A stretch of 64,000 nucleotides of DNA from JAWKTV01 sp041398905. GTDB lineage: Bacteria > Planctomycetota > Planctomycetia > Planctomycetales > Planctomycetaceae. A program made the translations under genes and the position numbers. The notes beneath the pieces were generated by a model that was given only the letters and a program-made list of their open reading frames with translations, did not search any database and had not been told where the DNA came from. Positions within the stretch are counted from its first letter, which is position 1. Every line of letters begins with the position of its first letter. Positions 37,609 to 46,069 of the stretch are shown here, one piece after another. The stretch is taken from contig JAWKTV010000014.1 in the NCBI GenBank assembly GCA_041398905.1, positions 73,429 to 137,428 on the forward strand. Direction: 5' to 3'.

Positions 37609-39423
37609 TCAGGGCCGGGTGAGCAGCAGCCCCTTGAGGTCGATTCCCGCACTGCCCGGCCGCGCTCGCATCCGCAGCTCGACAACATAACGGCCTTCTG
37701 GCAGCTCCACCTTTCCAGCGGGCACCAGGCCCCACTCGGCTTTGTCCTGATAGTTGTCGGAGTAGATGCGATCCGGCTTTGGCAGCAGAGGCGGGTCGAT
37801 CGGATCGGTCACACGGAGTGTCAGCGTGCGCGGTTCGACGAGCCGGTTCCCCGTGTCGCCGGCCGGTGTGAACGTCAGCTCGAACTCACAGCCGACGTCG
37901 GCGGCTCGACAGGTCGACTGCGCGGCGACGGCATACTCGCCCGCTTCCAGAACCTCAATTTCCCACCGCGGGAAGGCGGACATGCTGGTCCAGTTGTGAA
38001 TCCAGGAATTGGCCCAGCCGGCTCCGCCTTCGCCAGTGTAGGCGATGCCGCCGCGGTCACCCTCCAGCATGGCTTCATTGGCCGTCAGCTCGAATCGCCG
38101 CCGGGCCGGGTGACCGACGGGGATGGGAGGATACGTCGGTTCGATCGCCATGACATCGGCGAACCAGTCGTCGAAGGCTCGTGACAGACCGGCCAACGTT
38201 TCAGGATGGGCGGCGGCGACATCGTGTTCCTGCCCCGGATCGGCCGACATGTCGTAGAGAGACCACTGCCCCGGACGACTCATCACCGCCCGCCAGCGAT
38301 CGGTGCGGGCGGCCCCTTTGAGCCGCGCGCGACCCGCATCGGCGCGGAATCCGTCGACGAACAGCGTCCGCGCAGGCCATTCGTGCGCCTCTCCCGCGCC
38401 TGTCAGCAAAGGCACCAGCGAGCGGCCATCGAGTCGTTGACGGTGCGACTCCGCGATTTCCACACCGCACAGCTCCGCCAGCGTGGGCAGCAAATCAATC
38501 TGCGCGGTGATCGGCCTCACGATGGTCCCGGCGGGAATTACCCCCGGATACCGGATGAACAACGGCACCCGCGTGCCGCCTTCGTCAACCGACCCCTTGT
38601 ACCCTTTCATGCCGGCGTTGTACCGCGGCGAGTTCGCTCCATTGTCGGTCAGGAACAGCACGATTGTGTCGTCCACGCACTGCTGCGACTCCAGTGTCGC
38701 CAGCAGTCGACCGATGTTGTGGTCGAGGTTGTCAACCATCGCGTAGGCGCAGCGGGCCTTCTCATCGAGATTCTTGTCGGCGAACTTGTCGTAGTTCGCA
38801 TCCGGCACCCGCCAGGGAGAGTGCGGCGTGTTGTAAGGCACATAGCAGAACCACGGCGTCTCCCGGTTCGCCGTCATGAACTCGATCGCGGCGTCGGTCA
38901 GCAGATCGGCGATGTAGCCTTCCCGTTGGATCGTCTCGCCATTGTGTTCGAGCGGTGGATCGAAGTATGTGTTCCAATGTCCGCCGCAGAACCCGATGAA
39001 CTCATCAAAGCCCTGACCGTTGGGGTGACTCGGCATGTGGCGACCGTTGTGCCATTTGCCGAAACAGCCGGTGGCGTAGCCGGCCTCGTGGAGGACTTCG
39101 GCCAGCGTCACCTCTTCGGCCCGCAGGTTTTCATAACCGCGAGTGACACCACTCACCCCGGTCCGCAGGTGATACCGACCGGTCAAGAGCGCGGCCCGAG
39201 TCGGCGCACAGACGGGTGAGACGTAGAAGCGGTCGAAGCGCGCCCCCTCACCCGCCAGCCTGTCGAGCACCGGCGTTTGGAGAACTGGGTTACCATGCGA
39301 GCCGATATCGCCGAAACCCTGGTCGTCCGTGAGGATCAGCAGCACGTTCGGAGCCGCGAATCCCCGCGTGCCAGCGAACGCCAGGAACACCAGCCACAAC
39401 AGAAGGTGTCGACAGGGCATCAT
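37609..39423 (-). CDS. Secreted arylsulfatase with C-terminal beta domain (Cys-type)
   Basis: 604 aa. Signal peptide MMPCRHLLLWLVFLAFAGT. Motifs: LLILTDDQGFGDIG, SPVCAPTRAALLTGRYHLRT (CxPxR, Cys to formylglycine), FGKWHNGRHMP, YNTPHSPW and FLTDNGANSPRYNAGMKG, then GSVDEGGTRVPL. Residues after about 440 form an extra beta-rich module (GEYAVAAQSTCRAADVGCEF ... GRYVVELRMRARPG) resembling a carbohydrate-binding domain. A secreted polysaccharide or glycoside sulfatase is expected. It follows the sugar isomerase gene on the same strand, separated by a hairpin-rich spacer. Confidence 0.92.
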   Translation of the reverse strand: MMPCRHLLLWLVFLAFAGTRGFAAPNVLLILTDDQGFGDIGSHGNPVLQTPVLDRLAGEGARFDRFYVSPVCAPTRAALLTGRYHLRTGVSGVTRGYENLRAEEVTLAEVLHEAGYATGCFGKWHNGRHMPSHPNGQGFDEFIGFCGGHWNTYFDPPLEHNGETIQREGYIADLLTDAAIEFMTANRETPWFCYVPYNTPHSPWRVPDANYDKFADKNLDEKARCAYAMVDNLDHNIGRLLATLESQQCVDDTIVLFLTDNGANSPRYNAGMKGYKGSVDEGGTRVPLFIRYPGVIPAGTIVRPITAQIDLLPTLAELCGVEIAESHRQRLDGRSLVPLLTGAGEAHEWPARTLFVDGFRADAGRARLKGAARTDRWRAVMSRPGQWSLYDMSADPGQEHDVAAAHPETLAGLSRAFDDWFADVMAIEPTYPPIPVGHPARRRFELTANEAMLEGDRGGIAYTGEGGAGWANSWIHNWTSMSAFPRWEIEVLEAGEYAVAAQSTCRAADVGCEFELTFTPAGDTGNRLVEPRTLTLRVTDPIDPPLLPKPDRIYSDNYQDKAEWGLVPAGKVELPEGRYVVELRMRARPGSAGIDLKGLLLTRP

Positions 39424-39484
39424 TCGAGTCCAGTCAGTGAGTTATCGACGCGGCGTTTCACGGGGCGGGAATCGGTCAGGGATC

Positions 39485-39568
39485 GCCGGCGAGAAGCGAT
39501 GTGCCGTGTCTCAACACGATCGCAACCGCTTCTCGCCCGGCGAAATCACACCGCTTCTCGCGCGGCGA
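39485..39568. repeat. Three-copy inverted/direct repeat between isomerase and sulfatase genes
   Basis: GCCGGCGAGAAGCG (39485-39498) is the reverse complement, apart from one extra G, of CGCTTCTCGCCCGGC (39527-39541). A third copy in the second orientation, CGCTTCTCGCGCGGCGA, lies at 39552-39568. Alternative pairings are possible between the first and either later copy. Confidence 0.55.
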
Positions 39569-39577
39569 ACAGCGACT

Positions 39578-39595
39578 TTGGGCAGGGAAGCCCAA
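39578..39595 (-). terminator. Hairpin directly after the sugar isomerase stop
   Basis: TTGGGC (39578-39583) and GCCCAA (39590-39595) form a perfect 6-bp stem with a 6-nt loop, 3 bp after the stop of the leftward isomerase gene. No clear T-tract follows, so it may be an intrinsic terminator or a 3'-end stabilising stem. Confidence 0.45.
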
Positions 39596-39598
39596 GGA

Positions 39599-40483
39599 CT
39601 ACGCCAGCTTCTTTACCGCCGCCTGCACGTTGTCGAGGCACGTCTTGATGTCCGAGAGCGGGTTCTGAGCGTTCTCTTCGTATTCGATCGAGAGACAGTT
39701 GGCGAAGTTGATCGCCCGCAGCTCGCGGAGGCAGCCGACGATGTCGAGATCACCCTCGCCGAGAATCGTCATCAGCCGGGTCGGCTTCTTGTTGTCTTCC
39801 CCCTTGATGGTGCGGACATCCTTCAAGTGCACGCCAAACACCCGTGCGCCGAGTGTCTTGATCGCGTCGACGGGGTTCTCATCGCTGCGGAGGTAGTGGC
39901 CGGTATCGACGCACGCTCCGATCAGAGCGTGCCGGTCCTTCGTCCATTCGACCACGTCGGCGATCTTGTCGTACTCCGCGCCCGGACCGTGGTTGTGAAT
40001 CGCGATCGGAATCTCGTACTCGGCCACGAGCTTGTCGAGCAGGTCGAACGTCGCGGCTTCCTTCTTCGGGTTGGCGGAGATCGAGGTCAGCCCGATCGCC
40101 TTCGCGAAGTCGAAGATCTTGCGGGCGTTCGTTTCGTTGGAATCGAAGCCGACGACGCCATACGCCAGCAGGGTGACGCCGTGGTCGGCGAGCATCGCCT
40201 TCTGCTTCTCGACCTCGGCGGGGACCGAAGAGACCGGCACATGGTTCGGGTAGGCCTCCCAATACGCCAGTCCCAACTCCTGCGTGTGCTTCAGCGCCTC
40301 TTCGACCTTGTATCCCCGCAGCGAGTAGCTTTGGATTCCCATCTTGAAGCCGCCGTACGGATCAACCTTGGCTGGCTGTTTCTCCTCGGCGGCCGTCGCA
40401 AGGGACAATGGAGCGAGAGACGCCGCGGCGAGCGTCGCCCCGGCGTGCTGAAGGAACCGTCTTCGTGAATTGGAATGTCGCAT
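39599..40483 (-). CDS. Exported sugar phosphate isomerase/epimerase-type TIM barrel (AP endonuclease 2 fold)
   Basis: 294 aa from the ATG at 40483: MRHSNSRRRFLQHAGATLAA, a twin-arginine-like leader (RRRFLQ). The barrel follows: MGIQSYSLRGYKVEEALKHT, LGLAYWEAYPNHVP, IPIAIHNHGPGAEYD, GACVDTGHYLRS, VHLKDVRTI, GEGDLDIVGCL and CLSIEYEEN. The His/Asp/Glu metal ligands of the xylose isomerase-like superfamily are visible (HNHG, DTGH, HLKD, EYE). Probably acts on a sugar in the periplasm. The downstream sulfatase on the same strand suggests a shared role in polysaccharide use. Confidence 0.87.
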   Translation of the reverse strand: MRHSNSRRRFLQHAGATLAAASLAPLSLATAAEEKQPAKVDPYGGFKMGIQSYSLRGYKVEEALKHTQELGLAYWEAYPNHVPVSSVPAEVEKQKAMLADHGVTLLAYGVVGFDSNETNARKIFDFAKAIGLTSISANPKKEAATFDLLDKLVAEYEIPIAIHNHGPGAEYDKIADVVEWTKDRHALIGACVDTGHYLRSDENPVDAIKTLGARVFGVHLKDVRTIKGEDNKKPTRLMTILGEGDLDIVGCLRELRAINFANCLSIEYEENAQNPLSDIKTCLDNVQAAVKKLA

Positions 40484-40802
40484 GATGTCGTCGTTGCAGC
40501 CGAGGATGGAGATGGCCATCGAGCGAGTGAAGCCGCCCGAAACACACATGAGTTTTAGCCGTTGCGACCGCCGAGGTACACCGGCTCGCGATCCCCCATT
40601 GAGCTGCCCTGACTTACTCGTACAGTTGCACCACCGTTTTCCCCCGTGGAATGCCGCTTGCGGGTATTGCGGGCCGGTTCTAGAATTCCGCAACTTGTCC
40701 TGCCGATAGGAGTTCGGCAAGGACGTTCTCCGGCTGCCAGCGGTTCGCGCCGCGATACCCACCCCCGCGCCGGGGTTTGTCAACTTGCGGTCGTTCCCCC
40801 CC
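40484..40802. other. Divergent promoter region, isomerase / dxr
   Basis: No gene supported. A good candidate rightward promoter for dxr is listed separately. Confidence 0.5.
40658..40686 (+). promoter_or_regulatory. Candidate sigma-70-type promoter of dxr-rseP
   Basis: TTGCGG (40658-40663) and TAGAAT (40681-40686; 5 of 6 to consensus) are spaced 17 bp apart, 116 bp upstream of the dxr start. Confidence 0.35.
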
Positions 40803-41951
40803 ATGAAACGGATTGCGGTCCTCGGTTCGACCGGCTCCATCGGGACCAGTTGCCTCGATGTCGTCGCCGCACATGCCGACCGGCTGCAGATTTACGGCCT
40901 GGCGGTGCATCGCAGCGTCGATGCGCTGGTACGACAGTGTCAACAGTTTCGTCCCCAAGTGGCGGTTGTCGCTGATGAGTCGCTGCGCGGCCGGATCGAC
41001 CGGGCGTCGCTACCCGCGGAGACCGAGCTGCGGTTCGGCGCTGAAGCGATTGAAGCACTGGCGAGCGATCCGCAGGTCGAGTGCGTGATTTCCGGGATTG
41101 TCGGCGCGGCGGGGCTGCGGGGCACGTGGGCCGCCTTGCAGGCGGGCAAGACCGTTGGACTGGCGAACAAGGAATCACTCGTCGTCGGCGGGCCGCTGGT
41201 GATGGAGCGGGCGCGGGAGGTGGGGGCGACGATCATCCCGGTCGACAGCGAGCACAGCGCGGTGTTCCAGGCGTTGGCGGCCGGTCGTCGAGAGGACCTC
41301 CAGCGTGTCGTGCTGACCGCCAGCGGCGGGCCATTTCGCGCATGCCCGGCTGAGCGTTTGTCCGAGGTCACGCCGGAAAAAGCGCTGGAGCACCCGACCT
41401 GGAACATGGGGCCGAAAATCACCATCGATTCCGCCACCATGATGAACAAGGCGCTCGAGGTCATTGAGGCGCGGTGGCTGTTTGACCTGACAGAAGAGCA
41501 GATCGCGGTGGTCGTCCATCCGCAGTCAATCGTGCATTCCTTCGTGGAGTTCATGGATGGCTCGGTACTGGCGCAGCTTTCTCCGCCCGATATGAGGCTC
41601 CCCATTCAGTACGCTCTGACGTATCCTGAACGCTGGCGAGGGGTCAGTCGGCGGATGGACTGGGCCTCTCGGCAGGCCTTGACGTTCGAGGCACCCGACC
41701 TCGAACGGTTCCCGGCGTTGCGTCTGGGGTTTGAGGTCGCCCGTCGGGGAGGCACCTGCGGTGCCGTTCTCAACGCCGCGAACGAGGTCGCCGTGCAACG
41801 GTTCCTCGAACATGACCTGTCGTTTACACAGATTGCCCGGGTCTGCCGGGAGATTTTGAATCACCATACTTTCGACGCCGCACCGACACTTGACCGGCTG
41901 ATGGAGCTGGACGGCTGGGCGCGGCAGGAGACGATCCGTTGGAAACCGTAG
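40803..41951 (+). CDS. dxr: 1-deoxy-D-xylulose 5-phosphate reductoisomerase
   Basis: 382 aa from the ATG at 40803 (MKRIAVLGSTGSIGTSCLDV, the NADPH-binding GSTGSIG motif). Other signatures: LANKESLVVGGPLV, IIPVDSEHSAVFQALA, LTASGGPFR, HPTWNMGPKITIDSATMMNK (active site and metal), VHPQSIVHSFVEFMDGS and PDMRLPIQYALTYPER. Second step of the MEP isoprenoid pathway. The rseP gene begins inside its last codons (13-bp overlap), so the two are translationally coupled, a pairing common in bacteria. Confidence 0.97.
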   Translation: MKRIAVLGSTGSIGTSCLDVVAAHADRLQIYGLAVHRSVDALVRQCQQFRPQVAVVADESLRGRIDRASLPAETELRFGAEAIEALASDPQVECVISGIVGAAGLRGTWAALQAGKTVGLANKESLVVGGPLVMERAREVGATIIPVDSEHSAVFQALAAGRREDLQRVVLTASGGPFRACPAERLSEVTPEKALEHPTWNMGPKITIDSATMMNKALEVIEARWLFDLTEEQIAVVVHPQSIVHSFVEFMDGSVLAQLSPPDMRLPIQYALTYPERWRGVSRRMDWASRQALTFEAPDLERFPALRLGFEVARRGGTCGAVLNAANEVAVQRFLEHDLSFTQIARVCREILNHHTFDAAPTLDRLMELDGWARQETIRWKP

Positions 41952-43975
41952 TTGCGATCTCAATCTTTTCCCTGGGTGGCTTCCTCAGCCTGCTGATGGT
42001 CGCCGTCGGTCTGGGCATGGTCATCTTCGTACACGAGCTGGGCCACTTCGCCGTCGCCAAGTGGTGCGGCGTCGAAGTCGAACGCTTCAGCATCGGCTTC
42101 GGCCCGGTGCTCTGGAGTCGGAAATGGGGGGAGACCGAGTACGCGCTCTCGGCCATCCCGCTTGGCGGCTACGTCAAGATGGTCGGGCAGGACGATCTGG
42201 ACCCCGGACAGGAAACGAGCAGCGAAATTCAGGAGAACCCGCGGTCCTATACCGCCAAGAGCGTCCCGCAGCGGATGGCGATCATCTCCGCTGGCGTCAT
42301 CATGAACATCATCACCGGGTACCTGTTCTACACCGGTGCGATGGCGATGGGCACGCAGGTGCCGGCCGGCGAAGTCGGGATCGTGCAGCCCGGTATGCCC
42401 GCCTGGGAGGCGGGCCTGCGTCCAGGTGACAAGCTGTCGCGAATCGGCAGTTGGGAAATCTCGGACTTCATCGATGTTACCCGGGCGACGGCGCTCTCGA
42501 CCGATCCGAGCGTGAAGGTTGTCGGCACGCACCAGGATGGCACAGCCTTCGAGTTCTGGGTTCAGCCCGATACGACGACGACCAAGCGGCTGATCGGTGT
42601 TGGTCCCCAAAGTGATATCGAGTTTTACCCGGCCGGTCCCGGCAGCGAAGCCAACCCGGTCGCGTGGCCCGGCTCACCCGCCGCTCTCAAGGCGGACGGC
42701 TTTCAGGGCGGTGACCGCATCGTCGCCGTCGCCGGGGTGCCTGTCGAAAACCATGAGCAACTTCGCAAGGTGCTCTCCGAACATCGCGCCGAGGCGGTCG
42801 AGATCACCGTGGCCCGACGTACCGACGCAACAGGGGACTCACCAGCGGCAACCCAAGAGGCGAAGGTCACGCTGGCTCCGCAGCCAATGCGATCGCTGGG
42901 CATCCGCATGCACATCGGCGAAATCAACGCCGTGCAGAAGGGGTCACCCGCCGCCGAACAGGGTCTCAAGCCCGCTGACCGCATCATCCGTGTGCGGGCG
43001 GCCGACGCGGAGGCGGCACTGGAGGTTGGCCGCGATCTCGATCCGGCTCGCCTGCCGGACTGGTTCGCCGATCATGCCGGCCAGCAGGTCGCCGTCACCG
43101 TCGAGCGTGAGGGAGCGGGGGAGAAGTCGGTCACCGTCAATTTGACGCCGACTGCCGAGCGGAACTGGGCGCAGCCCGCCGGGGATGTGCAGCCGATGCC
43201 GATCCCAGCAATCGGCGTCGCCTATCACTTCATCCCGACCGTGCTGGCAGTTGAACCGGGCAGCCCGGCGGACAAGGCCGATCTGAAGCCCGAGGCGAAG
43301 ATCACGCACGTCCGCTTCATCAAACCGGAGAGCTGGCCGGAAGCCTTTGGCAAGAAGGACATCACCTACGCCGTCGAAGAAGCCCACGGGTGGGCGAGCG
43401 TGCTGACGACGCTGCAGCGGTTGCCGGAGTGGGAAGTCGAGCTGACGCTCGCCAGTGAAGGGAGCGAAACACCGAAGACGAAAGTGCTGAAGAGTCAGCC
43501 TGTGGCCGACTGGTTTCAGTCGTCCGACCGCGGCATGGTGTTGGCGCCGCTGCTGATTCCAAAGGAGGCCGATTCCGCCAGCACCGCGTTCCGCATGGGC
43601 TTCGAAGAAACCCGCGACGCCGCGGTCGATATCTACCTCACGCTCCGCGGACTGTTCACCGGCAACATCTCACCGAAGGAACTGCATGGTCCGATCGGCA
43701 TCCTGTCGATCGGCGTCGAGGTCGCCAACAGCGGGTTGGCCCGCTTCCTCATCTTCCTCGGCTTCCTCAGCATCAACCTCGCGGTGCTCAACTTCCTGCC
43801 GATCCCGGTGCTCGACGGCGGGCATATGATGTTCCTCCTGTGGGAAGGCGTCACCCGCAAACGCCCCAGCGAACGGGTGTACGCGACCGCCATGTACCTG
43901 GGGCTGCTGTTCGTGCTCGGCCTGATGAGCTACGTCATCTTCCGTGACGTCGTCCGACTGATCGTGCCGTCGTGA
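41939..43975 (+). CDS. rseP: Site-2 intramembrane metalloprotease RseP with four PDZ-like regions
   Basis: 678 aa, starting at TTG 41939 inside the dxr 3' end; the next ATG (residue 20) would cut the first helix. First helix about 5-31 runs into VIFVHELGHFAVAKW (HExxH zinc site, 32-36), GFGPVLWSRKWGETEYALSA and GGYVKM. The second zinc motif is NFLPIPVLDGGHM (618-630), with helices around it. Between them four PDZ-like cores are visible: about 140-220 (PGMPAWEAGLRPGD), 230-300 (PGSPAALKADGFQGGDRIV), 322-405 (KGSPAAEQGLKPADRI) and 425-520 (PGSPADKADLKPEAKI). The E. coli protein has two. It cleaves membrane-anchored regulators such as anti-sigma factors. The next gene begins at its stop codon. 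Confidence 0.95.
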   Translation: METVVAISIFSLGGFLSLLMVAVGLGMVIFVHELGHFAVAKWCGVEVERFSIGFGPVLWSRKWGETEYALSAIPLGGYVKMVGQDDLDPGQETSSEIQENPRSYTAKSVPQRMAIISAGVIMNIITGYLFYTGAMAMGTQVPAGEVGIVQPGMPAWEAGLRPGDKLSRIGSWEISDFIDVTRATALSTDPSVKVVGTHQDGTAFEFWVQPDTTTTKRLIGVGPQSDIEFYPAGPGSEANPVAWPGSPAALKADGFQGGDRIVAVAGVPVENHEQLRKVLSEHRAEAVEITVARRTDATGDSPAATQEAKVTLAPQPMRSLGIRMHIGEINAVQKGSPAAEQGLKPADRIIRVRAADAEAALEVGRDLDPARLPDWFADHAGQQVAVTVEREGAGEKSVTVNLTPTAERNWAQPAGDVQPMPIPAIGVAYHFIPTVLAVEPGSPADKADLKPEAKITHVRFIKPESWPEAFGKKDITYAVEEAHGWASVLTTLQRLPEWEVELTLASEGSETPKTKVLKSQPVADWFQSSDRGMVLAPLLIPKEADSASTAFRMGFEETRDAAVDIYLTLRGLFTGNISPKELHGPIGILSIGVEVANSGLARFLIFLGFLSINLAVLNFLPIPVLDGGHMMFLLWEGVTRKRPSERVYATAMYLGLLFVLGLMSYVIFRDVVRLIVPS

Positions 43976-45369
43976 TGGGTGGGCGGCTTCTCGAACAACG
44001 GTATGGATCACGAGTCCGAAGCAATCCAGGAACTCTGCACTCCGCGGCGAGCCGGGTGGCCTGGTTGTGGGGGCGGGCTCGGGTCTGGCTGTTCTGCGTG
44101 GTGTTCTGCCTGACGGTGGCGCGGCTCGCCCCTGCCGCCGAGGTCTTTGTCGCTCCTGACGGTGACGATTCGCGGGAGGGGACGCGTGAGGCCCCTTTCG
44201 CTTCGATCCAGCGGGCGCAGCAGGCCGTTGGTCCAGGTGACACCGTCTGGATTCGTGGCGGCCGGTATCGCATGGGCCTTGGCGACGTTGCGCTGGAACG
44301 CCGCATCTGGGCCTATGTGACGTACCTCGACAAGAGCGGCGAGCCGGGCCGGCCGATCCGCTACTGGGCCGTCGATGGTGAGACACCGGTCTTCGACTTC
44401 GCCGCCATCAAGCATCCCCGGCGTCGGGTGCACGCCTTCGAGGTCGCCGGATCGTGGCTCCACTTCAAAGGAATTGAGGTCGTTGGCGTGCAGGTGGCGA
44501 TGCAGGGTCACACGCAGTCGATCTGTTTCTCCAACAACGGCAGCCACAACATCTACGAGCAGTTGAGCATGCACGATGGCCACGCCATCGGCATCTATAG
44601 TGTACGTGGAGCTCACAACCTGTTCCTCAACTGCGACGCCTACAACAATCACGACACGGTCTCCGAAGGGGGACGGGGCGGCAACACCGATGGCTTCGGA
44701 TGTCACCCTCCCCGCGGTGCCACCGGCAATGTCTTTCGAGGTTGTCGAGCCTGGTTCAACAGCGATGACGGCTTCGACTGCATCTCCGCCGAAGAGGCCG
44801 TCACCTTCGAGCAGTGCTGGGCTTACGGCAACGGCTACTCGCCCGAGTTCCGCCTGCTTGCCGATGGCAACGGCTTCAAAGTCGGCGGCTACGGATCAAC
44901 CCCCGCACACCGCCTCCCCAACCCCGTTCCCAGGCACACCGTCGTCGGCTGTGTCGCCGCCCGCAACAAGGCGAACGGCTTCTACGGCAACCATCACATC
45001 GGCGGGAGCGACTGGCTCCACAATTCCGCCAGTCGAAATGCGGCCAACTACAACTTCCTGTCCCGGCTCCCCGACAACGTGACCGACGTTCCGGGATACG
45101 GGCACGTCATTCGCAACAACCTCAGCCACGGCAGCCGGCGGCTGGTGACACAACTCGGGGCGACTGGCAACGAACTCGTCAGCAACTCCTTTGACGCCGA
45201 CAGCGGCGTGGAAATCACCGATGCTGACTTTCTGAGCCTGGAAGCCGAAGAGTTGCTCCGTCCACGGTCCGCGAATGGGGAGTTGCCGGAAGTCGAGTTC
45301 CTGCAGCTCGCTCCGGGCAGCGATTTGGCGGGTCTCGGGGCGTTCGAGCAGCCTGTCGCAGCCCCCTAG
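43975..45369 (+). CDS. Secreted right-handed beta-helix (pectate lyase-like) protein
   Basis: 464 aa. The ATG at 43975 overlaps the rseP stop (TGATG); a GTG one codon earlier is possible. A long basic N-region precedes the signal helix VWLFCVVFCLTVARLAPAAE. The mature part opens with VFVAPDGDDSREGTREAPFA (DUF1565-type motif) and PGDTVWIRGGRY, then parallel beta-helix rungs (GIEVVGVQ, NNGSHNIYEQLSMHDGHAIG, NCDAYNNHD, CRAWFNSDDGFDCISAEEAV, CWAYGNGYS, NKANGFYGNHH). The rung with GNTDGFGCH and NSDDGFDC resembles the PL9 pectate lyase active region. Probably a surface or secreted polysaccharide lyase. Coupling to rseP is unusual. Confidence 0.85.
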   Translation: MGGRLLEQRYGSRVRSNPGTLHSAASRVAWLWGRARVWLFCVVFCLTVARLAPAAEVFVAPDGDDSREGTREAPFASIQRAQQAVGPGDTVWIRGGRYRMGLGDVALERRIWAYVTYLDKSGEPGRPIRYWAVDGETPVFDFAAIKHPRRRVHAFEVAGSWLHFKGIEVVGVQVAMQGHTQSICFSNNGSHNIYEQLSMHDGHAIGIYSVRGAHNLFLNCDAYNNHDTVSEGGRGGNTDGFGCHPPRGATGNVFRGCRAWFNSDDGFDCISAEEAVTFEQCWAYGNGYSPEFRLLADGNGFKVGGYGSTPAHRLPNPVPRHTVVGCVAARNKANGFYGNHHIGGSDWLHNSASRNAANYNFLSRLPDNVTDVPGYGHVIRNNLSHGSRRLVTQLGATGNELVSNSFDADSGVEITDADFLSLEAEELLRPRSANGELPEVEFLQLAPGSDLAGLGAFEQPVAAP

Positions 45370-45826
45370 TCGCTGTACGCTCGTCAGGCAGTGAACTCAC
45401 GCGCCCTCCGGCAAGAGCAATCATGGCCGACTCGCCCGCGACCGGCACCCGGGCCGACGAACCGGCTTCCGTTTTGCGGAATCTGTGGAATCTCCGTGTT
45501 TTTCCAGCTTCGCGGGCTGCGTCGACTGTTCGCTGCCGGACCGTTTCCTGCAAGGTGCCGGCGGGGCGGTGTCGATGAATGAAGTCGCATGCCGGTCGGT
45601 CGGAGTCTTCCGCCCGGAGTTGGAGGCTCTGTTCTCACCACGATTTCCGCTCTCGCGATCAGAAATCTGGTGTTTGAACAATTGAGATTCATCCCTGCGG
45701 GGGATACGATTCTCGCTGTCAAGGACTGACGTCGTCCCGGTGGGGACCTCATCGCACGGCTCAGCCGCCGCTCATCACGAGCGAAAGGCCGCCGTCTTCC
45801 ACGTCGTGTCCAGAAGCGAAGAACCG
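45370..45826. other. Intergenic region before the 68-aa protein / KAS III operon
   Basis: No gene supported in about 450 bp. A good promoter candidate lies near its right end. Confidence 0.5.
45682..45710 (+). promoter_or_regulatory. Candidate sigma-70-type promoter of the KAS III/aroDE operon
   Basis: TTGAGA (45682-45687; 5 of 6 to consensus) and TACGAT (45705-45710; 4 of 6) are 17 bp apart, 116 bp upstream of the small-protein start. It is the best -35/-10 pair I found in the window. Confidence 0.45.
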
Positions 45827-46033
45827 ATGAACGCCGAAATCAAGGTTGAACTTTCTCCCCGGCAGCAGGAATTGATCCTGCGTGGCCTGCGGTTCGTCCG
45901 CAGTTCGGTCGCGTTGGACATGGTCGATCACACGACCGAGGTCGCCGAGAGCCGACGACGCCAGTACGAGGAACTCGACGAGCTTCGTCAACTGCTGGCG
46001 GGTAGCGAGTCCCGCTCCGCCGCTTCGGTTTAA
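45827..46033 (+). CDS. Small 68-aa cytosolic protein, unrecognised, in KAS III operon
   Basis: MNAEIKVELSPRQQELILRG, then FVRSSVALDMVDHTTEVAES and a charged helix RRRQYEELDELRQLLAG. No signal peptide or membrane helix; mostly alpha-helical, with an amphipathic N-terminal half. The longer frame upstream (45740) is less plausible. The gene lies 36 bp before KAS III on the same strand and behind a good promoter. I do not know its function; the tight spacing suggests a partner or regulator of the following enzymes. Confidence 0.65.
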   Translation: MNAEIKVELSPRQQELILRGLRFVRSSVALDMVDHTTEVAESRRRQYEELDELRQLLAGSESRSAASV

Positions 46034-46069
46034 TTCGCTTTCGGCGCACGCCTCGACTGAACGCGCACC

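Noticed and set aside
45391..45582. 63-aa frame in the region before the KAS III operon
   Set aside because: Arg/Pro-rich, no start context, overlaps competing frames; typical random high-GC frame.
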